Positions 1 through 6,382 are shown, counted from the stretch's first letter. The stretch is DNA of 10,678 bases from Bacteroidota bacterium (GCA_025356715.1 JANXRU010000248.1:1-10678), one strand, 5' to 3'. Notes: generated from the letters alone by a model not told the origin. Program-made: numbers and translations.

Positions 1-471
1 GGTACTAATTGCGAAGCACATTTAAATGGTTTATTTATTACAACAGGAACACAACAAATAGATAACCACACCTTAATTGATCATCAAATGCCGCATTGCG
101 AAAGCAACGAATTATATAAGGGCATTGCAAAAGATAAATCAACAGGAACATTTAATGGGAAAATATTTGTTCGTAAAGACGCTCAAAAAACGAACGCCTA
201 TCAAAGCAGTAAAAATATTTTGATGAGCGATGATGCAACGATCAATACTAAACCACAATTAGAAATTTATGCAGATGATGTTAAATGTTCTCATGGAACA
301 TCAACAGGTAAAATTGATACTGAGGCTCTGTTTTATTTAAAGGCTCGTGGTATAGGAGAAGAAAGTGCGCGTAAGCTTTTATTGCAAGCATTCGCACAAG
401 AGTTGATTGACAAAATTGAAATCCCTTCTTTACAAGAAAAAGCGTTAAATTTATTTGAAAAAGCACTTTAG
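1..471 (+). CDS. sufD: SufD, Fe-S cluster assembly scaffold subunit (3' part only)
   Basis: This is the C-terminal 156 residues of SufD; the frame is open from base 1, so the gene begins upstream of the window. SufD is the cytosolic partner of SufB in the SufBC2D scaffold that assembles Fe-S clusters. Family hallmarks read in order: DNHTLIDH and PHCESNELYKG, then GTFNGKIFV, the DAQKTNAYQ segment, the CSHG motif (His at visible residue 98) and EALFYLKARGI near the end. These are parts of the right-handed beta-helix core and the helical C-terminus. By distance from the C-terminus the CSHG histidine is probably the counterpart of E. coli SufD His360, which takes part in cluster formation with SufB; that alignment is my inference. 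The gene ends normally with TAG and is followed by sufS on the same strand after a repeat-bearing spacer, as in Bacteroidota suf operons. Identification is very secure; SufB is less likely because the SufD-type CSHG motif is present. Confidence 0.95.
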   Translation, partial: GTNCEAHLNGLFITTGTQQIDNHTLIDHQMPHCESNELYKGIAKDKSTGTFNGKIFVRKDAQKTNAYQSSKNILMSDDATINTKPQLEIYADDVKCSHGTSTGKIDTEALFYLKARGIGEESARKLLLQAFAQELIDKIEIPSLQEKALNLFEKAL

Positions 472-474
472 TAA

Positions 475-552
475 TCATACTGAATTTATTTCAGTATCTC
501 ACTCAAGAGGATTAAATATAAAAATACAGATTCTGAAACAAGTTCAGAATGA
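475..552. repeat. Paired-hairpin REP/BIME-like element between sufD and sufS
   Basis: Two 25-base arms at 475-499 and 528-552 face each other in inverted orientation and match at 21 of 25 positions. Each arm is itself a perfect hairpin: stem 477-484 pairs with 490-497 (8 bp, 5-base loop), and stem 530-537 pairs with 543-550 (8 bp, 5-base loop). Two of the four differences between the arms are at paired positions (A-T in one, T-A in the other), so both hairpins are kept despite divergence. The core CTGAA, 5 bases, TTCAG resembles REP-type palindromes that I recall as common in Bacteroidota intergenic DNA. The second arm runs over the ATG at 549. In the transcript the arms could fold singly or as one long duplex and might affect sufD 3'-end stability or sufS translation; that role is inference. 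Confidence 0.75.
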
Positions 553-563
553 CAACAAAAAAC

Positions 564-1784
564 ATGTTAGATATCCATAAAATACGCAAAGATTTCCCCA
601 TTCTATCAAGAACAATCAATGGAAAACCCTTAGTGTATTTTGATAATGGGGCTACTGCTCATAAACCACAAATTGTAATTGATGCCATTTCAAATTACTA
701 TACTAATCAAAATTCTAATGTACATCGTGGGGTTCATACATTAAGCAGAGAAATTACGATTGCCTATGAAGAAGCCCGTAAAGTCATTCAATTGCACGTA
801 AATGCTAAACAAGCCAGTGAAATTATTTTTACAAAAGGAACAACAGATTCGATAAATTTAGTAGCTCATTGCTTTGGTAATTTAGTAATTACGGAAGGCG
901 ATGAAATAATTATTACGCAAATGGAACATCATAGTAATATTGTTCCTTGGCAAATTCTTTGCGAAGAAAAAAAAGCGATATTAAAATACATTCCAATCAA
1001 TCAAGCTGGCGAATTACTATTAGAAGAGTTACCAAAACTAATTACTGACAAAACAAAACTCGTTGCCTTCACTCATATTTCTAATACACTAGGCACTATA
1101 AATCCTGCTAAAGAAATGATTACTACAATTCGTTCTTTATCAAATGCAGCAGTTTTAATTGATGGGGCTCAAGCTGTGCCTCATTTAAAACCAAACGTTC
1201 AAGAACTTGATTGTGATTTTTATGTATTTAGTGCCCATAAATTATTTGGCCCAACGGGTGTTGGTATATTATATGCTAAAGAAAGTCGGTTAACTAAATT
1301 TGGACCTTATCAAACTGGAGGTGGTACTATTAAATCAGTCACGCTTCAAAAAACAGAATTTGCTGATGCTCCTTTAAAATTTGAAGCAGGTACACCACAC
1401 ATTGAAGGTGGTATTGGATTAGCAGCAGCTATCAACTACGTGACTCAATTAGGTTTTGAAAACATTCAAAAACACGAAGATGATTTATTGCAATACGCCA
1501 CTAAACAATTACAAGCAATTGAAGGCATAGTAATATACGGTAACGCCAAACATAAAACCTCTGTCATTTCTTTTAATGTTGGTTCTATTCATCCTTTTGA
1601 TATCGGTACGTTATTAGATAAATATGGCGTTGCTATTCGTTCAGGCCATCACTGCACACAACCTTTATGGCAATATTATAATATCTCTGGAACTGTTAGA
1701 GCTTCTTTCGCTTTTTATAATACATTTGAAGAAATTGATGTATTTATTGAAGCTCTTAAAAAATCAATTAGATTATTACATTAA
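564..1784 (+). CDS. sufS: SufS, group II cysteine desulfurase
   Basis: SufS is a PLP enzyme that takes sulfur from L-cysteine, leaving alanine, and holds it as a persulfide for transfer to the SUF scaffold. With the start at 564 the protein has 406 residues, the usual SufS length. Visible motifs: VYFDNGAT near the N-terminus, HRGVHTLS, the HISNTLGT segment, DGAQ (Asp200), SAHK with the PLP-binding Lys226, GGGTI, and RSGHHC with the catalytic Cys364. The RSGHHC form marks group II enzymes (SufS/CsdA) rather than NifS/IscS. An in-frame ATG at 549 would add MTTKN, but that ATG lies within the second arm of the repeat element, and the family usually begins close to the DIHKIRKDFPIL segment, so 564 is preferred. 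No Shine-Dalgarno sequence is visible at either. No sufE follows directly; the next gene is a PstS-like lipoprotein 112 bases on. Function certain, start likely. Confidence 0.95.
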   Translation: MLDIHKIRKDFPILSRTINGKPLVYFDNGATAHKPQIVIDAISNYYTNQNSNVHRGVHTLSREITIAYEEARKVIQLHVNAKQASEIIFTKGTTDSINLVAHCFGNLVITEGDEIIITQMEHHSNIVPWQILCEEKKAILKYIPINQAGELLLEELPKLITDKTKLVAFTHISNTLGTINPAKEMITTIRSLSNAAVLIDGAQAVPHLKPNVQELDCDFYVFSAHKLFGPTGVGILYAKESRLTKFGPYQTGGGTIKSVTLQKTEFADAPLKFEAGTPHIEGGIGLAAAINYVTQLGFENIQKHEDDLLQYATKQLQAIEGIVIYGNAKHKTSVISFNVGSIHPFDIGTLLDKYGVAIRSGHHCTQPLWQYYNISGTVRASFAFYNTFEEIDVFIEALKKSIRLLH

Positions 1785-1863
1785 TTTTTTCTTTTGTCAA
1801 TTTATTTCAAATGATGTTTAGCATTTATTTGCTTATGATTTTATAGTGATATTTCCTAAAATA

Positions 1864-1889
1864 TTAGTTAATTTCAACCCTTAGTTAAT
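1864..1889 (+). repeat. 9-bp direct repeat in the leader of the PstS-like gene
   Basis: TTAGTTAAT occurs exactly at 1864-1872 and again at 1881-1889, 17 bases start to start, ending seven bases before the ATG at 1897. The repeat could be a protein-binding site for the downstream gene, but it is AT-rich in AT-rich DNA and may be chance. It does not match the E. coli Pho box. The rest of the 112-base gap after sufS shows no convincing terminator or promoter. Confidence 0.3.
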
Positions 1890-1896
1890 GACTTAA

Positions 1897-2814
1897 ATGA
1901 AATATTCTATCATCCTTATTCCTCTAACTCTATTCTTTTTTTCTTGCGGATTAAAAGATGATATCCGAAAAAAAGATACGCCAACTTCTGGTAATCTAAC
2001 TTTAATGTATGATGAAGGTCTTACACTTCACATCAAAAATCAAGTTTATACTTTTGAAACAACGTATAAAAATGCACATATCGGTTTAAATTCATCAAAT
2101 GAAAAAGCTTGTGTAGAAGCCTTGTTTAATGATAGCTGTAAAGCCATTGCTATTACTCGAGAGCTAACAGCTAAAGAATTATCGCAATTTGCTTCTAAAA
2201 ACATTTACCCTCAAACATCTACTGTAGCATACGATGCCATTGCTTTTATTGTAAGCAAAGATTTTTCTGATTCTACGATTTCTACAACTCAACTATCAGA
2301 ATTACTAAATGGTAACGACAGCGTTTACAATAAATTAAAACACATCCAAATTATTTTTGATAATCAAAACTCAGGAAGTACGCGTTATTTGAAAGATTCC
2401 CTAGTCTCTAATAAAAATTTTGGGATTAATTGCAAGGCGGCACTTACTACAAACGAATTAATAAAATCAATTTCTAATAATTCTAATGCGATTGGTGTTT
2501 GCGACTACGCTTGGCTAAGCGACAAAGATGATAATACAACAAAAGCGTTTTTGAAATCCGTAAAAATATTAGCAGTATCCAAAACAAATAGTAAAATGGC
2601 CTATATACCCGATCAATCTAATATTGCAACCGGTAATTATCCATTTGTCAAAACCATTTGTATTATTCGTCGTTCATCAGAATTTAGTTTAGGTAAAGGT
2701 CTAGAAACCTTTATTGCTGGGCCCATTGGTCAATTGATGTTTCTAAAACAAGGGTTGCCACCAAATCGTCAAGAAGAACGAGTAATAGAAATAGATATGA
2801 GTCCGCTGAAGTAA
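1897..2814 (+). CDS. PstS-like substrate-binding lipoprotein
   Basis: A 305-residue periplasmic-binding-protein-like lipoprotein related to the phosphate-binding protein PstS. The N-terminus is a lipoprotein signal: a hydrophobic stretch ending FFFSC, with Cys17 the expected lipidated residue, followed by GLKDD. The mature part begins with a PstS-type strand and helix (SGNLTLMYDEGLT), then FETTYKNAHI and an ITRELT segment, and carries NSGSTRY (Ser159-Arg163), which matches the anion-binding Ser-Gly-Ser-Thr-Arg loop of PstS. The C-terminal segment FIAGPIGQLMFLKQGLPP is also typical of the family. No permease or ATPase genes (pstC, pstA, pstB) are nearby, so import of phosphate by a linked ABC transporter is not supported. 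In Bacteroidota such proteins often sit beside a long TPR protein and ExbB/ExbD/TonB genes; here the TPR gene follows after one intervening gene, and no exbB/exbD/tonB lies in the window. Fold and lipidation are secure; the ligand is not. Confidence 0.85.
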   Translation: MKYSIILIPLTLFFFSCGLKDDIRKKDTPTSGNLTLMYDEGLTLHIKNQVYTFETTYKNAHIGLNSSNEKACVEALFNDSCKAIAITRELTAKELSQFASKNIYPQTSTVAYDAIAFIVSKDFSDSTISTTQLSELLNGNDSVYNKLKHIQIIFDNQNSGSTRYLKDSLVSNKNFGINCKAALTTNELIKSISNNSNAIGVCDYAWLSDKDDNTTKAFLKSVKILAVSKTNSKMAYIPDQSNIATGNYPFVKTICIIRRSSEFSLGKGLETFIAGPIGQLMFLKQGLPPNRQEERVIEIDMSPLK

Positions 2815-2844
2815 AAACAAGGTGTAAATATTAAAAATATGTTA

Positions 2845-2876
2845 AAAATAACTTTTATCTGTCTTTAAGTTATTTT
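2845..2876. repeat. 10-bp AT-rich inverted repeat between the PstS-like and unknown genes
   Basis: AAAATAACTT at 2845-2854 pairs perfectly with AAGTTATTTT at 2867-2876 around a 12-base loop, in the 117-base gap after the PstS-like stop. There is a single G-C pair and no clear T run directly after the stem, so it is a poor terminator. It could be a weak attenuator, an operator palindrome, or chance in AT-rich DNA. Confidence 0.4.
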
Positions 2877-2931
2877 ATGGCAGGTAAATTGATTTTTAAA
2901 AACCGTATTTTTAAGTTCTAATTAATTTCAA

Positions 2932-3495
2932 ATGACTTTATTACATAAAATATATTTGTGTTTCTTTTTTTTGATGATGAGTCAACTGATTGAGGCTCAA
3001 ATAACCAACTCTTATTTAATTCAAACCAAAATAATGATTCAGTCAGTTGACCAAAAAGATAGTGCTTTTGAAGCTTATACAGATTATAGTCAACTAATTC
3101 TTAATACAATTAATGGTGATTTTACATTAAAATTTGATGCTGTGGATATAAAAACAGGCAGCATTAAATTAGACACCGTTCTTGTAAATAAAGGATCTCA
3201 GCCCATTATGTTTAAAGGTAACATGCGCGACAATTTAGGTGTATTTAACCAACAAAGCAATGAGGAAAAATCATATAATATGCCTGGACAATTATTTATA
3301 AAGAATACTGTGATTGATTGTATTTCCTCGTTTGATCCATTAAGTTTTGGAGAGAAATCTGATACAAAAAATTACCGAATTGATTTTAAATTAGTCGTAG
3401 ATGCCAGTAAAATTCTTATTTTAGGGCTCGAAAATAAAATCAATCAACAATTCATTTTAGAAGTAGAAGGCGGCAGAATAAACATTCAACAATAA
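2932..3495 (+). CDS. Secreted protein of unknown function, 187 residues
   Basis: I do not recognise this protein. It starts with a signal peptide (LHKIYLCFFFLMMSQLIEA) that should be cut after Ala22, leaving Gln23 at the mature N-terminus. There is no lipobox and no further membrane segment, so it is probably periplasmic or surface-located. The mature part alternates short polar and hydrophobic stretches as in an all-beta protein: NGDFTLKFDAVDIKTGSI, then MFKGNMRDNLGVF, PGQLFIKNTVIDC, and a closing LEVEGGRINI strand. This pattern is loosely reminiscent of YceI-like or beta-sandwich proteins, but no defining motif is visible. Only one Cys (Cys130) remains in the mature part. The TPR gene starts 32 bases after its stop, so the two are likely co-transcribed, and the PstS-like gene lies 117 bases upstream. 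Base composition is like its neighbours. The start is the first ATG that gives a complete signal peptide; no Shine-Dalgarno sequence is seen. Confidence 0.8.
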   Translation: MTLLHKIYLCFFFLMMSQLIEAQITNSYLIQTKIMIQSVDQKDSAFEAYTDYSQLILNTINGDFTLKFDAVDIKTGSIKLDTVLVNKGSQPIMFKGNMRDNLGVFNQQSNEEKSYNMPGQLFIKNTVIDCISSFDPLSFGEKSDTKNYRIDFKLVVDASKILILGLENKINQQFILEVEGGRINIQQ

Positions 3496-3527
3496 CAAAA
3501 ATTTTAGATCATATAATTCAACATCAA

Positions 3528-5189
3528 ATGAAAAAAACAATTCTAATCAGTACAGGAATCATTATCGCTAACGTTTCATTAGCGCAAACCTTACAAGAGG
3601 CAATTAAAAAAACAGACAATGAGCGTTTTGAATCAGCTGCTTCTGATTTTAGAACGTTAATTGCCAAAGAGCCAACTAAAGGAGATAATTATTTTTACTA
3701 CGGTGAAAATTTCTTTAAAAATGGAGATTTAGATTCAGCCAATATTTTTTATCAAAAAGGAGCTGAGTTAAATGCAACTTATCCACTAAATTACGTTGGC
3801 ACTGGAAAAGTACTATGGTACAAAGGAAAGCAAGCAGAAGCCAAAACATCCATTTATAAAGGCTCAACTTTAGGCAACAATAAAAATGCTGAAGTTATGC
3901 GTCAAACAGCTGAAATATATATTAACGCCCCACAAAAAAATTTAGATGAAGCTATTGCTTTATTAAACACGGCAATTAAAATAGATGCAAAAAATGCAGA
4001 AAATTATATTTTGTTAGGCGATGCTACTTTAGAGAAAAATCCAACAGAAGGTGGGCCAGCTATTAAAAATTATACGAAGGCAACTGAATTAGATGCAAAA
4101 TCAGCGAAAGGTGTTTTACGTTCAGGTAAAGTATACGAGCGCGGACAAAATTATCAATTAGCATTAGAATTATACAAAAAAGCAATTACGCTTGACCCTA
4201 CATATGCTCCTGCTTACAGAGAAATAGCAGAGTTATACCACAAAGCAAAACAAGACGCTAAAGCCATCGAAAGTTATAAAAAATATTTAGAGTTAAATGA
4301 TAGCCCAATCGCACGTGAACGTTATGCTACTTTTTTATTCTCAAATAAAAGTTATGCAGAAGCAGTTTCTGAAATTGAAGGCTTACAAAAAAGTGGTAAC
4401 AATAATTTATATTTAGATAGATACTTAGCTTATTCGTATGCCGAATTAGGAACCAAAACAGATACATCTAACTACACTAAAGGATTAAGGGCTATTAATA
4501 AATTTTTTGAAAAAGCAGCAACGAAGCCAAACTTTAAATACCAGGCTACTGACTATAAATACAAAGGCGTATTATTAGGAAAAACTGGGAAAGACAGCCT
4601 AGGTGTTCTTGAATTAGACAAGGCTATAGCGCTTGACCCTTCTGTTGCGAATGATTTATTAAGAGAAATTGCTAAAATAAATATGAAAGCAAAAAAATAC
4701 GGAAAAGCGATTGAAACCTATACGCGTATTATGAATGGCGATCCTAAAAATTTAAATTCTCAAGATTGGTATGAATTCGGGAGAGCTTATTACTATGAAG
4801 GTGGTGCTAAACAAAGAGAAAAAAAGGAGGCTGATGCTTTAGCGCAATTTGTGAAAGCAGATACCTGTTTCTCTAAATTAACTCAATTAAGTCCTACATA
4901 CTCTATCGCTCACTTTTGGAGAGGTAAAGCAAACGTACAACAAGACTTAAAGGATGAAAAAGGATTAGCGAAACCACATTATGAAAAAGCGATTACCCTT
5001 GTTAAGCCTGAAGAAAAAGCAAGTGTAAAATCTAATTTAATAGAAGCATATTTATATTTAGGTTCGCATTGCGCTTTCTCTAAGGAAAAAGATTTAACGA
5101 AAGCTAAAGACTATTTTAACTTAGTAAAAGAGTTAGATCCAGCAAACAAAGCGGCTAACGATTTCTTTAAGAGTCCAGCTGGTAAATAA
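3528..5189 (+). CDS. Secreted tetratricopeptide-repeat protein
   Basis: A 553-residue exported protein made almost wholly of TPR helix pairs. The signal peptide (KKTILISTGIIIANVSLA) is predicted to be cut after Ala19, giving Gln20 as mature N-terminus. TPR-type units run from about residue 21 to 540, some 12 to 14 of them; the clearest are at about 51-85, 138-155 (NLDEAIALLNTAIKIDAK), 193-226 (LALELYKKAITLDPTYAP), 227-258, 340-371 and 495-539 (AKDYFNLVKELDPANKAA), each with the expected small and aromatic positions and the Asp-Pro turn. There is no catalytic motif and no membrane anchor, so it is most likely a periplasmic protein-protein scaffold. It is probably transcribed with the unknown secreted gene 32 bases upstream, and belongs to the TPR type I recall next to PstS-like lipoproteins in Bacteroidota. 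A strong terminator follows 15 bases after the stop. TPR architecture and export are clear; partners and role are unknown. Confidence 0.9.
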   Translation: MKKTILISTGIIIANVSLAQTLQEAIKKTDNERFESAASDFRTLIAKEPTKGDNYFYYGENFFKNGDLDSANIFYQKGAELNATYPLNYVGTGKVLWYKGKQAEAKTSIYKGSTLGNNKNAEVMRQTAEIYINAPQKNLDEAIALLNTAIKIDAKNAENYILLGDATLEKNPTEGGPAIKNYTKATELDAKSAKGVLRSGKVYERGQNYQLALELYKKAITLDPTYAPAYREIAELYHKAKQDAKAIESYKKYLELNDSPIARERYATFLFSNKSYAEAVSEIEGLQKSGNNNLYLDRYLAYSYAELGTKTDTSNYTKGLRAINKFFEKAATKPNFKYQATDYKYKGVLLGKTGKDSLGVLELDKAIALDPSVANDLLREIAKINMKAKKYGKAIETYTRIMNGDPKNLNSQDWYEFGRAYYYEGGAKQREKKEADALAQFVKADTCFSKLTQLSPTYSIAHFWRGKANVQQDLKDEKGLAKPHYEKAITLVKPEEKASVKSNLIEAYLYLGSHCAFSKEKDLTKAKDYFNLVKELDPANKAANDFFKSPAGK

Positions 5190-5204
5190 TTTAACAACAT
5201 AACT

Positions 5205-5249
5205 AAACAAAAAAAGGTAATCTACTACATAGATTACCTTTTTTTGTTT
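5205..5249. terminator. Bidirectional intrinsic terminator between convergent genes
   Basis: A perfect 19-bp inverted repeat: 5205-5223 pairs with 5231-5249 around the 7-base loop ACTACAT. The inner stem GGTAATCT/AGATTACC is flanked by seven A on the left and seven T on the right. Read on either strand this gives a stem followed by a T run, so it can end both the plus-strand TPR transcript (stop at 5189) and the minus-strand porP-like transcript (stop at 5263). Confidence 0.93.
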
Positions 5250-5262
5250 TAGAATAATATGA

Positions 5263-6195
5263 TTACGAATAAATACTACTTGTAGCAATAAATCGCTTTT
5301 TTGTTTTCACTTTCCAAAATTTAAACGCCATTCCAACTTCATGAGAACCAGCATTATTAGGGGAAAATTTTGATATACCAAAATCATAGGAATAATTAAT
5401 TTTAAACCATTTATTTTGGTATCCAATATTACTTATAATAGAAGATGAATTTCTATAAGATAATGCCAGATTTAAATGGTTATACAATAATACATTTGTT
5501 CCAACAATTAAAGATTGAAAGTTTTGTTGCTGAACAAAATATGCAAAAGGAGAAAGAACTGTTTTTTTAATAGCAAAACTATATCCTAATTGTATGCCAT
5601 ACCTAATAGGGAGTTTAGAAGTACCTCGTAATCCAACATCAGGCTGAGTAAAATGATGGGCAGAAACCCCCACTAACATTTTTTTATAATAAGCAACAGC
5701 CCCCAAATTAAAATCCACATAAGTAATACTTGCATTAGTCAAAGGTGTTGGATCCCATACAAAACCCCTTCGAGCATCTATCATGTCTCCAAAGTTTAAT
5801 TTAGTTGCATCTAATTTTTTGTTTCCATAATCAACTTCAATCGATGGTCGAAATAATACTTTTTTAATATTAATATTTTGGGAATAAAACAGCGAAAAAT
5901 TATTAGTAATAAGCGTACCATTAGATTGATTGTCATTCAGGTAACTAATTCCTGCATAGGCATTTAATTTTGGAATGAATTGATAAAAATTAACTCCTGT
6001 TGTTACATAGTTTCCTGATAATACTGGCCATTGGTTACGGCAAATCAAGCCTAACCGAGCAACGCTATCATTACCGACTAAGGCTGGATTTAAATTAATA
6101 TTTCCTCCAGAAGGCTGAACAAATAAAGGGTCTTGAGCCATTAAATTTAATGAACTTAATAATGTTCCTACAGCCACTATTTTAAATTTTTTCAT
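5263..6195 (-). CDS. PorP/SprF-family outer-membrane protein
   Basis: A 310-residue outer-membrane beta-barrel-like protein of the PorP/SprF family, named after type IX secretion components of Porphyromonas and Flavobacterium. The signal peptide (KKFKIVAVGTLLSSLNLMA) should be cut after Ala20, leaving Gln21. Family signs follow in order: QDPLFVQ and then NINLNPALVG at the mature N-terminus, the RNQWP motif at about residues 53-57, many alternating beta strands, YNHLNLALSYR, and SHEVGMAFKFW close to the C-terminus. A short polar tail of about 15 residues follows. Length is normal. Many Bacteroidota carry numerous PorP/SprF paralogues paired with large secreted proteins; no such partner, and no other type IX gene, is near, so a direct role in secretion is not shown. 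The gene is convergent with the TPR gene, shares its terminator, and lies 187 bases past nuoN on the same strand. It has a clear Shine-Dalgarno sequence. Family call secure, cellular role open. Confidence 0.9.
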   Translation of the reverse strand: MKKFKIVAVGTLLSSLNLMAQDPLFVQPSGGNINLNPALVGNDSVARLGLICRNQWPVLSGNYVTTGVNFYQFIPKLNAYAGISYLNDNQSNGTLITNNFSLFYSQNINIKKVLFRPSIEVDYGNKKLDATKLNFGDMIDARRGFVWDPTPLTNASITYVDFNLGAVAYYKKMLVGVSAHHFTQPDVGLRGTSKLPIRYGIQLGYSFAIKKTVLSPFAYFVQQQNFQSLIVGTNVLLYNHLNLALSYRNSSSIISNIGYQNKWFKINYSYDFGISKFSPNNAGSHEVGMAFKFWKVKTKKRFIATSSIYS

Positions 6196-6199
6196 ACTT

Positions 6200-6204
6200 C
6201 TCCT
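6200..6204 (-). promoter_or_regulatory. Shine-Dalgarno sequence of the porP-like gene
   Basis: On the minus strand the leader reads AAAAAGGAGAAGT directly before the ATG, placing AGGAG four bases upstream of the start codon. It is the clearest ribosome binding site in the window; the other starts visible here lack one, as is usual in Bacteroidota. It supports the start at 6195. Confidence 0.7.
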
Positions 6205-6328
6205 TTTTATAAATAACGATTCGGTTAATGAATTATTGTGAAAGCCCTTCTCTCATATCTTCTCTTAGCAATAGTACAAAAAAACAATAGCAGTAATACT
6301 ACCGTAAAAGGGATTTTTAGCACACAAT

Positions 6329-6361
6329 CAAAATTAATGCTCGTAAAACAAGAAGGACAAG
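6329..6361 (-). promoter_or_regulatory. Candidate Bacteroidota-type promoter for the porP-like gene
   Basis: On the minus strand TAATTTTG (6336-6329) matches the Bacteroidota -7 consensus TAnnTTTG exactly, and CTTG (6361-6358) lies 21 bases upstream as a partial -33 TTTG box. The spacing is slightly long and one box is imperfect. The position, in the gap between nuoN and the porP-like gene, would give a leader of about 125 bases. Weak support only. Confidence 0.22.
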
Positions 6362-6382
6362 AACGAAAAAAGTCTAAATCTT

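Noticed and set aside
281..478. Minus-strand open frame of 65 codons opposite sufD
   Set aside because: It is antisense to the strongly conserved sufD C-terminus, with no family resemblance; a shadow frame.
1624..1821. Plus-strand open frame of 65 codons overlapping the end of sufS
   Set aside because: It lies in another frame of the conserved RSGHHC region of sufS and shows no protein-like motif.
1785..1896. Bacteroidota -7/-33 promoter before the PstS-like gene
   Set aside because: Only TTTATTTG-type near matches are present, and no TTTG lies at the right spacing.
2881..2931. Promoter for the unknown secreted gene (TATTTTTA resembling TAnnTTTG)
   Set aside because: The box lacks the final G and there is no TTTG at a suitable distance upstream; not distinguishable from background.
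6364..6382. Terminator-like AAAAG, 7 bases, CTTTTTT just after the nuoN stop on the minus strand
   Set aside because: The stem is only 5 bp with a single G-C pair; too weak to call as a terminator in AT-rich DNA.
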